Positions 1 through 9,300 of a stretch of 64,000 nt of DNA are shown here, in pieces. The translations under genes and the position numbers were made by a program. Origin of the DNA: Candidatus Nanopelagicales bacterium (lineage in GTDB: Bacteria; Actinomycetota; Actinomycetes; S36-B12); NCBI GenBank assembly GCA_018401415.1, contig JAGYKV010000017.1, positions 1-64,000 of the forward strand, given 5' to 3'. The first letter of the stretch is position 1. Each line of letters begins with the position of its first letter. The notes beneath the pieces are model-generated. The model did no database searches, was not told the origin of the DNA, and worked only from the letters and a program-made list of their open reading frames with translations.

Positions 1-378
1 TTCGTACCCGGAAACGGTCCACTTTTAAGTGATCGTCGACAAAATTTGCGTGGACCGAAAAACGGGGTCCTTCCAGATGCGTCTTTGGCATATTCAGACT
101 GTTATCGATAACGCACCAGACCAAGTATCTCAACTGTCCGTCTGAGAAAGTGGGTCAGGATCACTTTGAAACTCGGTCCGTTTCTTGCCCGAAAGACTTT
201 TCCCGGAAAATCAAATTACAGGTGACAGTCTCACGAATTAGATCATTCGTTCAAGAGTTCAAGTTTATTGGAATTGAAACATACTTGCCCTTTATTTCTG
301 GTTAATGTCTGCTATCACGCTCGGTAGATCACGATATAAGCGAAGTTGATTCCAACATTTCCGGGCCAATCCTCAATG
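1..378. other. No identifiable gene
   Basis: I find no frame longer than a few dozen codons that resembles a known protein on either strand. The stretch belongs to the indel-riddled first 7 kb, so a gene could be present but unreadable. It lies downstream, on the minus strand, of the hydrophobic remnants at 379-1581 and may be their continuation. Confidence 0.3.
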
Positions 379-1581
379 TCAAAGGATATTGTAGATAGGT
401 GCCGCACACTGTGTGCAAACCTCAAGAGTCGTTCCTGTGTCCCTGGTAACATTATAAGAGACCGGAAGTAGCAGTACAGCATGACTGGCAACTATTCCCA
501 CTACGTTGTCTGAGATCTCGCCATTTGATCTTTGGAACCAAGTACTTACATAGACACCTATCAAGCAGGCGCTGAAAAACAGGATTGTGCTGGCAGGGGA
601 TTTGGTGCCAAAAAACCTGGATAGGCAAGAAGCCTCAGACAGCCGATTAACAACGCTCAAAATTATTGAAAGAGACAAGAAGACTGGCTGTATGACTCAT
701 CTGGGCGTTGTATCAAGAGTGACCCCATTTCTGGTCAAAGAGGTAAGTATGTTACGATCAGATGATTACTATCAGGTTCCCAGCACTGACAAATGCCACG
801 GCCATTCCAAATGGCTCGACAAATACAACGCACAATTTCAAATGGCTGTCTCAAGAGGTCATTGATTTGGAAAGGAATACGTTCACTGGTTATGACTTGC
901 TGGTTTCTAATCTGTTGGCCCGGCGCGACGAATTGAGTAAAGACCAAAGAGAGCCCAGTGCCGCAAAGCAAAATTACACCTATTGCCCGCCCAGGACTTG
1001 TTCCAAGGAACTTTATGACCCCCTAATTAAGGCGAAGCACGTGTAAAAGACACAACATGACAATCGATGAAGTAACAAGGACCTTTCAGCGAAACCTATG
1101 AGAAATCCGACGAAGAAGTATCAGATAACACAAATAATTCGTTGTTGACGACTGTTATTCAACGTTAGAAGAGAGCAGCAATGCCAGACAGTGGCTGTTA
1201 CGTACTGTGCGACGACGGTTGCCACGAGAGTTACAGATTCGGCAGTCAACAGATATACCGCGCTCAGAAGTTCTTGAATGGTAACCTCACTTACTGTAGT
1301 CATTGAATGGAATATTCCTGACAAGACACGAGTCCACCAGAATGCAAGCCATGCGAGTGCAAAAGTTGGGGTCAGCAAAATATTAGGCCCGTATAGTGTC
1401 GCGCAGTCAGGTTCTGCGACCGCGTCATTAGCGACGCTTCACGCTGACCCTCACCGATGAGTGACACAGAAATGGCACCAGAGATGCAGATCAAACGAGA
1501 GGTGGAGTAGCGGCTGCCCTGCGAGCACATTAACTGAAAATAGAAACCAAGTGCCGCCTCTAAATTCAGGGCGTCGACCAT
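379..1581 (-). pseudogene. Broken remnant of a polytopic membrane protein, identity uncertain
   Basis: Read on the minus strand with frame hopping, this stretch gives several separate hydrophobic segments, for example ILFFSACLIGVYVS near 540-590, a segment with LSLVFTQF near 930-970, and LTPTFALAWLAFWW near 1330-1380. Hydrophobic runs spread over about 1.2 kb suggest a multi-spanning inner-membrane protein. Next to glycosyltransferase remnants, a Wzx-type flippase or a polymerase would be the expected kind of gene, but I see no diagnostic motif, so this is inference from context. No continuous reading frame survives; frames switch every 100-250 bases. Whether this is real decay or sequencing error is discussed in the findings. 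Confidence 0.3.
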
Positions 1582-1995
1582 ATCGGCGAAAGTCCGCCCG
1601 ATGCAAAACTGGCTGCGCAGTAGTCGTCGGCGATTGGGCGCAGATTCATCGATGTTAAAATCATTATGAATAGAGCAACCGTCGAAATCGCAACTATTAG
1701 TCTAGCCATGGACTAGTACGTAATCTGAGTAACATCACTTCGTTAAGAACTCCTTTACTCACGAACTATTAGGACATTTCTTCCGGGATTAACCGACCAG
1801 ACAGGGATTTCAACTTATGAGAACTTTCCCAAATGTGAAACCGACCCACAAACACGGTTTACATTACACGGCTCACTCACCGGGGGCACGTAAACTGACG
1901 TGTTGCATTCATGACAGTCACAAGGTAGGTAAAGCGTTCCGTCAGTGGGTGTAACCTAAGGCAGTGGTCTGCGAGGGAAATCTAAATGTCGGTAA
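1582..1995. other. No identifiable gene
   Basis: About 400 bases without a recognisable frame on either strand. It separates the minus-strand membrane remnants from the plus-strand methyltransferase remnant and could hold the start regions of both. I could not identify a promoter with confidence. Confidence 0.3.
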
Positions 1996-2683
1996 GTCAA
2001 CGTCTCAGAAAAATAATAATCAATTCGCACGCGACGAGTTTGTGATTTCAAGTCTCGCTAAGAGGTGAACCGGGTAAAGCGATATTAGATGCTGGTGCTG
2101 GAAGCCAAAGGTACAGGAGTTCCTGCACTCATTTGACGCATATAAGACTCAGGATTTTGTAGTACAAGACTGATGTGAAAGTTCGATTTGATTATGAGAA
2201 AAGTGGGCAGTTCACTCCATGCAGGTATGGTCAGTTGATTTTTAGGTGATATTCGCTCCATTGATGTCCCAGATGAAACCTTTGATGCCGTACTGGCTGC
2301 AGTTCTTGAGCATCAGTATCAATCGAGGCAGTCGCGAGACTTCATCGGATTCTAAAGCCGGGTGGTGTCCTGATTCTAACGTTCCCGTCTAATTGTTTGA
2401 GGCACTTTGACCCTCACTTTTTATACTTCAGGACTCAGTGATCGATAGACATATTGCAATGTCTGAATATTCTATGGAGATCGTTGCAATGGATCCTGTA
2501 GGGGATTATTACAGTTGGATGGCAACGGAACTGGTCCGCACAATGCGGTCTCACTCATTTTTCGCCAAGCGCACTCATGCCTTCGCTTGCTTATTACTCG
2601 ATGAAGCGCCCAACACAGAATCCGTGAACACACTGTGCATAGGTTATCACGTAATTGCCGTCAAGAAAACAGAATTGAACTAG
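1996..2683 (+). pseudogene. Class I SAM-dependent methyltransferase (methyltransferase 11/25-like), frame-broken
   Basis: Frame-hopped translation gives a clear small-molecule methyltransferase. The SAM-binding glycine motif reads ILDAGAGSQRY near 2083-2115. It is followed by DIRSIDVPDETFDAVL near 2249-2293 (motif II region with the acidic loop), a recognisable LEH, then RILKPGGVLILTFPSNC near 2345-2400 (motif III and post-motif). The C-terminal part is open from 2438 to the stop at 2681-2683. The protein is interrupted by at least five frame changes, but amino-acid identity within each piece is high, which is more typical of indel sequencing error than of an old pseudogene. Members of this family next to glycosyltransferases usually methylate sugars or the ends of glycan chains; the substrate here is unknown. 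Confidence 0.7.
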
Positions 2684-3109
2684 AGTCTTTCGCGTTTTTC
2701 AGCAATGGTATTCCGGATATTCGAGTATAGACTTTCCCTTTCAGCAAAAATCGCACTTTTCACTATGCCGACGTGATCAGAAATGAAAATGACAAAATAA
2801 AATAGTCGGGCGAATTGACTTGAAAATTTATAGGGGTCATTCAGTACGAGAAAAACTTCGTTAATTTACGTCAAAGTTGGAGCGGGACTCATTTAAACAC
2901 GCAGGGGATTGCCTCCATTTGTCTCTTTTATGCTTATCACTGGATCAAATTTGCTGCGGCGCCGGATGCGGACAGAGGATGCTTCGCCCAGAGCCTGAAC
3001 TGCAGTTCATGCGAGGTTTCCCAAACCTATGTGCAGGGATGTCATATCCCACTGTAAAAACAGGCGTTGTGTTTCTTGAGGTGCCCGTAGCGTGAATCTC
3101 TGAGCAACG
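2684..3109. other. No identifiable gene
   Basis: Between the methyltransferase remnant (+) and the GT2 remnant (-). A plus-strand open stretch at 2877-3095 has no similarity I recognise, and the minus strand is broken by stops in all frames. It may hold the 3' end of the GT2 gene or a small unreadable gene. Confidence 0.25.
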
Positions 3110-3800
3110 TCAACTCCCGTGAGCCCTTTCAGAGTGGGAACTGGCTCTCAATAAGTCCGCCCTAGTCATTAGTCGCTGTTCTTTTGCCGCAGATGTGATG
3201 TTGATAGTTGGATAATTTCCAGCAACTGTGGGGCTAGGAATACCGATTATGTCCCCTATGTTGGACAGGCGCATCCATATTTCGTCTTCAGATGGAAATT
3301 CAGATTCCCGATAGTTGCCAGGCTTCAAGATTGCCTGCGGTTGACCATTATGCTGGGTGTAAGATTCGTTGAGGGTGGATGAGACTAAGACCGACAAATT
3401 TCGAGCCTAATGCACGCCGCCTTATAGCCCCACATGTCTGCGGATTCATAATGATTTTATAGTCGCCCACTATTCCCTGTTTCGTCTTGAATGGCGTCCC
3501 TTTGTATTTGAGCCTGTCAGGCGGGTAACGGTCATGCATCCCGGCACGCACAATCCAGTCATGAGAGGCCTCCTGAGGCCTAATTTCAATGCCTTAACGA
3601 GGCCAATTCCACTCGTCCTAATACTGCGTATTCTTGAGTCTTCTGCGCAAGGCAAGGATTTGCGGATCCATCCTCGCCGTCATCAATCTGGGTTCCATCA
3701 GTTCTTCTCGAGTAAACTTCTCTTCAAATCAAGAGAATTGCGGTCGAAATATTCCGCGCTTCATTTCAGGCAGGCAGGACAACGGAAAGTCCTGGTGCTC
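3110..3800 (-). pseudogene. GT2-family glycosyltransferase, frame-broken
   Basis: On the minus strand the segment near 3795-3745 reads LSVVLPA, a stop, then NEARNISTAI, the usual N-terminal strand of GT-A fold GT2 enzymes (hhVVhPAYNE). About 25 codons further on, a DDG followed by DGSAN near 3690-3665 resembles the nucleotide-sugar-binding DDGSTD motif. The remaining parts (for example GTPFKTKQGIVGDYKI near 3500-3450) are open but I do not recognise them. At least four frame changes interrupt it. A GT2 enzyme would transfer a sugar from a nucleotide donor during glycan assembly at the inner face of the membrane. The call rests on the two motifs and the neighbouring glycosyltransferases. Confidence 0.5.
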
Positions 3801-4168
3801 GATTTTGCGAGTCATGGTTCCAGCCTATCTATGCATGGAAAATAGTTCTCCGATTAACGGAATCACGATGGATGCGAGTGTTTGATTAAGGGCCAAATCA
3901 ATCAGCAGAATTTGCTTCGTGAAGGTAGTTTCGTTTAGGCTTGCCTTGTGGCCAAAGTGATGATTCATTCAACTGTCCTATCTCGACTCCCTTCAATGGT
4001 GCTCATTAAGGTGACGACAGAAGCAAGTTATGAGAAGGAAGTTCAGGGAAGGTGGTGACCTTTGAGTTGAGTATTCCCAGATTCGCGACTGAAGGTAAAG
4101 ACAACCCGATCGAGGAATTATCGTTCAGGTCTGGAAGAGTTTAGATTCCATACTGCTGAAATCATCTG
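3801..4168. other. No identifiable gene
   Basis: Short broken frames only. It sits between two minus-strand glycosyltransferase remnants and probably contains either the start of the GT2 gene or a short gene lost to frameshifts. No motif recognised. Confidence 0.25.
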
Positions 4169-5128
4169 CTATTTAATTTGCAGTTGAACCCAGTCGCTGA
4201 GAACGACATCAGGCGCATTCTTGTTTCCGGCGAACCAAGGGCTTGGCACTATTATGTTCTCTCCCTCGGTCGCTGACCGCCAACCTGCCCACCATCCAAA
4301 GTTGAGTTGCTGAGCACGGAACGCTTTCCCCAAACTCTGTTGCAGCAAGGGTGTGAGTGGATGCTCCCCACCTTTAGGCGCAGTTACGAAAGTCAAGGCC
4401 CGCATTCCTTTCGTTCGGGGGCAAGAATTCCATCGCTTGTTCGGGCTCATCACTGAGCCTTAAATGCAGCCAGAATGACCATGTGCTCGATGGTAGTGAA
4501 TGGCAAAGGTGGATATATTCAGGGGTAGCAAGCCGATGTTCAGTTCTTTCGATAGTCTCCAGTCGCACATGAACGACGGTGGCTTCACTCTAAAGTGCCG
4601 TTTCAGCGAATCATCTAGCCAGTTCGGTACTGCATCCAGAAGCAGGTTGCGCATGTTAGCAGTAACGAACATGTCGGCGACGCAGCGCCAGAACAGGTAG
4701 CCGATTAGCAGTTGGCTTGATTGCTTGCGGGCAAGTCGTGCATCGTAGGAAACGCCTCTCCCACTCCGAAGACAGTCACAGGGGCTCCAGAATTGAGTGA
4801 AAAAGCGGGGACAGACCCTCAAAGGCAATGGAGCCGCACTGGCTATCAAACATGCTCTGATTCGCGCTCGCCCCTCGTAAAAGCGCGCGGGTCGCAGTAC
4901 TTGCCAGTTTGTTCGCGAATCTAGATCCGTCAAGAGTTTTCGGGATACATTTCCTGGTAATTTGAATTTGGCTAAATCAGGAGCCCCAGACACATGTTGG
5001 CGCGTGCGCTCAGATCCAGTTAACAGTAGGAGTGGTGCATCGCCAGCCCAACGCCGAAGAGGCCGGCGAATTGAAGAGTTGGTGCCCAGACCGCCAGCCA
5101 AAGCGATAACTGGGTTTGCGCTATTCAC
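4169..5128 (-). pseudogene. GT11-like alpha-1,2-fucosyltransferase, frame-broken
   Basis: Starting from a GTG at 5128, the N-terminus reads VIALAGGLG, the first strand and Gly-rich loop of GT11 enzymes (hhxLxGGLGNQhF), and then loses frame. The middle contains ADMFVTANMRNLLLDAV near 4690-4640. The C-terminus is diagnostic: FGWWAGW near 4280-4265, IIVPSPWF near 4245-4220 and a final DW before the stop at 4169, matching the FSWWxAWL, IhhPxxWF and W endings of this family. The reconstructed length of about 315 residues also fits. The GTG start overlaps the stop of the GT4 gene upstream (GTGA), the arrangement of translationally coupled intact genes. The product would add fucose or a related sugar to the glycan made by this cluster. 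Confidence 0.6.
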
Positions 5129-6257
5129 GGCGATTCGTTGTCCCCGGAGATGCATTGCTCGTATAGATGGGCATGATTACTGAGGAAAACCTGGGCCTTT
5201 CTGCATCTGGATGAAATAAATGTACGCCCTTGCAAGCCAAACTCAACAAGGCGTTGTTTATCAGCCAGAGACGAAGAACAGAATTGTGAATGCCTCTGCA
5301 TTCGTCGAGGTCAAACCCATCACCATCCTTGACTGCTTCTGAAACCGAGCCTACATTTGGCCACTACAGGAATGCCAACCAGCCCCTTACCTTTGAGGCT
5401 TAAAGGAGTTCCTTCATTATCGCTTGTCAGCACCATGAGGTCAGGAAATGGCTAAGAGATATTCAATGTCTGTGCGCCAGCCGAGCATCCCGCGGGCAAT
5501 GATCTCTTTTCAACCGCCACCCAGCAGAGTTCGTTTTCCATATCGCCAGAACCGGCCACAAGAAAAATCACATTGGGATTGGCAACGCAATGATTTCACC
5601 GCCATATCTTAAATCGATCGCCTCTTAATCCCAGTAATCCGACCAAGCATCAGAACTACTTCAGCGTTGGCAGGAATCCCGAAGGTGTCTCTAGCCGTTA
5701 ACTTTGTCTGGCAGTTCACCAATTTTACCAGATAAATCGTGAGAATTTCCAGCAGGACAATTTTTCAACCGACTAAGTCATCTCGCACGCCGAGACCCAC
5801 AGGCATAAAACGGTCCGTGATTGCGGCGAGCGAACGCTCGAGGCGATTAAGCAGCGTGTTTTTGGGGCCGAAATAGCCATGAAGCAAGTGCCATGATAGG
5901 TGCTGAATCACTGCTGGGTTTGTGAATGATTTCGGCAATTCTTTAGAACTCCTGCTTTAGTTGTATGAGTGTGACATCAGGCAAAAATTACTGATTTCCC
6001 GAATCAGGGTTGCCCAAAACACAGACGTCATCCCAAGGCTTTACGGATCTCCCTAGGCCAGAGATGCGTGTGACGTCAACATCAGATGCACTTTGTGGTC
6101 TCAAGGTAGTCAGGCTTCGTCATCCTCGCACCACCCTGTGAGAAGTTTCTGCTGAAATTTCACGAGGATCAAGTCCTCGCATCAATTCGGTGATCTCAAC
6201 AGCAGGACCTCCCACGTTCATTCGAGCGATGATTCGCATGATGCGTACTTCACTCAT
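5125..6257 (-). pseudogene. GT4-family glycosyltransferase (GT-B fold), frame-broken
   Basis: This is the best-preserved remnant in the first 7 kb. From ATG at 6257 it begins VRIMRIIARMNVGGPAVE, the N-terminal GT4 pattern with the GGPA loop. Later pieces read TRISGLGRSVKPWDD near 6075-6030, a histidine-containing AGVL region near 5960, LMLGRI near 5650 (start of the second Rossmann domain), DIEYLLAIS near 5470, then SDNEGTPLS near 5420, where the second glutamate belongs to the EX7E donor-binding motif, and VSEAVKDGD near 5340. Stop TGA overlaps the GTG start of the GT11 gene. About a dozen frame changes occur, yet motif after motif is intact. The expected role is transfer of a sugar onto a lipid-linked glycan. 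Sugar specificity cannot be read. Confidence 0.8.
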
Positions 6258-6485
6258 GGATAAAGTTTGGCAGATCATAGATATTTCTGGACCTGGGCTC
6301 CTTTGTGATTCCTTGGGGTCGATGTCCGGGCTCGATCACTCATCTCTGTTAGATGGAAGATGCAGCCGAGGGTATGTCCGTTGGGTATCATTCGGAATTT
6401 GAATGAGCTTTGACCTAGGAGGTGGGTTCACGGGTGATGTGGAGGGGCGTGTTCGGCGGTCTTAGATTTCCATGAAAGCAGGGCT

Positions 6486-7043
6486 TTGACCCATTACAAA
6501 CGATCTGAAGCATTAGGTCCATTGGTCGTGTTAGAGCCGATCGAAGAAGTTATCAAAGCATCAACAGGCGCGAGTATGGATTCTTCAAATTTTCCATTGG
6601 GGCCATCATTCGTTGTGACTGGTGAATGGTCAGATGAAGGGGTGTCGCATCCGGACACTACTTTCATCAAGACCTGCTAGTTACTCGACATTTTAGGTCA
6701 AAACCGGATCTGACACATCAATGTCGGCAGCAGATTCGGTTTCTATGCCACTACCGCTCTTGAACATTTCCGGATTGGGAAGGGGTACGGCGACACGATT
6801 GGCTTTGACGGTTGGCGAAGTGGCTTAAACAATTTGCAAAGAATTATTGGTACCGGGGGAGTTTTATACCTCAGTACCAACAAGTCTCATTTACAGAGAG
6901 TGAGTTCCAATGCGCACAGAGTCTTTGCCATTCCCATTCTTCGAAGCGTTCTTTCCGAAACCATGGAAATACAAAATGTGGACTTCATTAGCGACACTGG
7001 GAACTTGTCACCAGCATCAGTCTCGACAGTGAACGAGGAATAG
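6486..7043 (+). pseudogene. DUF268-like protein, frame-broken
   Basis: The readable pieces are YGDTIGFDGWRSGLNNLQ near 6788-6842, GTGGVLYLST near 6849-6878 and SNAHRVFA near 6905-6928. Their order and spacing match the GxGRYGDxxDxxG, GGxLYLSxP and FNAHRxF signatures I associate with DUF268 proteins, which have a methyltransferase-like fold and are often found in polysaccharide clusters. The upstream part (6576-6660) is open but less diagnostic. It points towards the ligase-like gene on the other strand and ends where that gene ends, so the two are convergent. Activity is unknown. Confidence 0.6.
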
Positions 7044-9183
7044 GTGTTTTGGGGTAAATATGGGTGCAGTATTTGGAAACTGAGGAAACCTGAATAGAGT
7101 GCGAATGTGTTTTCCGCCCCATTGTTGCTCCCTGAAAAGTCGATAGTTGGAATGCCAGGTCATGCTTTTCCACGAAGGCTATCGCTGTGAGTGCGAGTGT
7201 CTTTGGAAGTTGAGAGTCGGAGGCTAAGTCGCAGGGGATACCTCTCTGGTCGATAATATTGCGATTTACGGATTCAATGAAGTTTGAATCGGTACCTCCA
7301 GTGAAGCTTGCCAGGCGGTTCATCTCGGCACGGGCAACTTCTGCTCCGGGGAGGTCACCTTCAAGGAGGAGTCGTTGGGCGTAGTAGCCCTGGGCAATGT
7401 AGGACTTGGGGTCGTTGTTCACCCAGAATCGGACGATCTCTCCGGCTTCGGGGTCGCTGCTGCTCAGTAGTGCTGATGCGGCATCAACGGTGAACTTGAA
7501 GCAACGTGGATCGGTGTCTCGCAGTTGGGTGACCGAGGGGAGTTCTTCGGGGGCGGCTTCGGCCAGTTGGCGGCTCCACTCCTCGCGGGCGGTGCAGTGG
7601 ACCCAGGCGGAGGTGGAGAGATCGCGGGCTTGGGAAGGGGTGATATTGCCAATATAGGGCTGCAAGGTTGCCCACCAGCCGACCAGAAGGACCCCTGCCA
7701 CGGCGAGGCCCAGACCGACAACCCACGCTCCCAGCAGGTAGCTGTTGGGGATTACTCGCCGTTTTGTTTTGGTGTCTTGGGTTTGGTTGACCGCTGCGAA
7801 TTCATCTGCTTCGAGTCCGCGCAGCACCACGGCAATGGCGGCGCCGGCCATGAACCAGCCGGTCATTTTCAGGGAGTAGAAGTCAATGGACACGGATGCT
7901 TGGGCAATATAGGCGGCAAGACCACCGACAACGGCAACACCGAATGTTCCGATTCGCTTGACCGATGTTGGTTGGATGCGGGCCAGGAAAAGAATGAGTC
8001 CCACGAGTGATCCGGCCATGACGAGCAGCCAGGCGATTAGACCGGGAATGCCGAAGCCGACCATGGTATGGAGGGGGACACTGTGGGCGGCGTTCTCACC
8101 CATCAGGCCGAGGACTTGCACGTATTCATCGGTTCGGTAGGCGGTGACATAGCGGGAGAAGCCGTCGGGGCCAACACCGAAGATTGGGTAATCTTGCACG
8201 ATCCCGAAAGATGCAATCCAGAAAAGTTCACGAACAACAATGCCGCTGTCGGCGTAGAACGCGGCGCCGATTGGACCCCTTTCCGCAAGGGTGAGGACGG
8301 TAAGAATGGTTCCCAAGGTTGTCAGTGTTGCGGCAGCGGCAATTGCAAGGATTCGGAATGTCCCGCGCACAATCAGCAGCAGCGCAACTATTGCTGCGGC
8401 GATACCCACGGCGAAAGCCACCGGCCCCTGAATAGAACCATTGGGAACCATGCTGACCAGCGTGCCTGCGGCATAGAGAAATAGAGCACCGCGGGCGAAC
8501 CAATTGCGGGTGGTGAATGCCATGAAGAACGCGAGCACACCCGTGGTGGCAAAGAAACCGGCGGAGAAGTTGATGTTACCGAAAGTGGAGGAGAACGAAC
8601 CGGTGCTGGCCTGACCAACAATTTCAAAGCCGAAGTAGTAGGTGAGGTAACCAATAACGAGTGCCACACCACCGGCGGCGATCACCCAGGCGATCATGCG
8701 GGAGACCTGCGCGAGCGGTGCTGTTGCAACAGCGAGGGTGAGGGCGAGACAGGCGAGCAATGTCAGCAGGCCATCGGCGCGACCCCACTCGCCGAGAATG
8801 GTGATTACTTGCGGGGCGCCGGAGGCAATGGAGGCAATGAAGCCCCACACGATCATGAACAGGGCAGCGCCAATGGGAATGGCCGCCCAGCGTGCCCGGC
8901 GGAAAAGTGGCCGGGCTTTCATCAGACTCAGAATCAACAGGATGAATGCGGGAACCATGAAGAACAAAACACTGTAAATCTGTTCGTTACCGCGCGGCCA
9001 GTGAAAGACGATCGTGGCGGCCATGCCCAGGCCGAGGAAGTCGTAGCGGGTGAAGTAGCCGGCGGGGGAGGTGGGCGCGCTCGGAGGGGCTGAGCGGGAG
9101 CCCTTGGTAGATGCCTTGCCCGATCCCGAACCCGAACCATCGCCGTCGGCGAGGGGCTCAATTACCGTGGGAGTCGAAGACAT
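6988..9183 (-). CDS. O-antigen ligase/polymerase-like membrane protein with C-terminal helical repeat region
   Basis: Polytopic inner-membrane protein of the Wzy/WaaL-like class. I choose ATG at 9183; the open frame extends further upstream but lacks membrane character and overlaps the divergent promoter region. The first ~45 residues are a Gly/Ser/Ala/Pro-rich cytoplasmic tail. Around ten to twelve hydrophobic segments follow, with the typical periplasm-side loop motif GVGPDGFSRY near residue 335. After the last membrane segment (about residue 510) comes a ~150-residue soluble region resembling degenerate TPR helices (PKSYIAQGYYAQRLLLEGD). It has a full-length paralogue with the same layout, transcribed divergently from 9301. 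The last ~70 residues (below about 7,200) look unrelated to the paralogue's end, so the true stop was probably lost to a frameshift at the edge of the broken region. Likely role: polymerising or transferring glycan chains outside the membrane. Confidence 0.7.
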   Translation of the reverse strand: MSSTPTVIEPLADGDGSGSGSGKASTKGSRSAPPSAPTSPAGYFTRYDFLGLGMAATIVFHWPRGNEQIYSVLFFMVPAFILLILSLMKARPLFRRARWAAIPIGAALFMIVWGFIASIASGAPQVITILGEWGRADGLLTLLACLALTLAVATAPLAQVSRMIAWVIAAGGVALVIGYLTYYFGFEIVGQASTGSFSSTFGNINFSAGFFATTGVLAFFMAFTTRNWFARGALFLYAAGTLVSMVPNGSIQGPVAFAVGIAAAIVALLLIVRGTFRILAIAAAATLTTLGTILTVLTLAERGPIGAAFYADSGIVVRELFWIASFGIVQDYPIFGVGPDGFSRYVTAYRTDEYVQVLGLMGENAAHSVPLHTMVGFGIPGLIAWLLVMAGSLVGLILFLARIQPTSVKRIGTFGVAVVGGLAAYIAQASVSIDFYSLKMTGWFMAGAAIAVVLRGLEADEFAAVNQTQDTKTKRRVIPNSYLLGAWVVGLGLAVAGVLLVGWWATLQPYIGNITPSQARDLSTSAWVHCTAREEWSRQLAEAAPEELPSVTQLRDTDPRCFKFTVDAASALLSSSDPEAGEIVRFWVNNDPKSYIAQGYYAQRLLLEGDLPGAEVARAEMNRLASFTGGTDSNFIESVNRNIIDQRGIPCDLASDSQLPKTLALTAIAFVEKHDLAFQLSTFQGATMGRKTHSHSIQVSSVSKYCTHIYPKTPIPRSLSRLMLVTSSQCR

Positions 9184-9300
9184 CTCTATATAGTAACCTC
9201 CAATACCGTCGCACCCATAAGGGACGGCGCGGTGTGGCGTTCTGACATGGACCCTTAACACAGGCCCGGGTCGCCCAAGATCGAGGGAGCAGCAGGCTAA

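Noticed and set aside
4500..5183. Plus-strand frames opposite the GT11/GT4 remnants
   Set aside because: The minus strand carries recognisable glycosyltransferase motifs; the plus-strand frames have none.
1..7045. Intergenic or non-coding island with regulatory RNAs
   Set aside because: Frame-hopped translation shows glycosyltransferase and methyltransferase motifs, so it is coding sequence with broken frames.
7525..9093. Plus-strand open frames of 90-160 codons within the ligase-like gene
   Set aside because: Antisense shadows of a well-supported minus-strand membrane protein; no start signals and no family resemblance.
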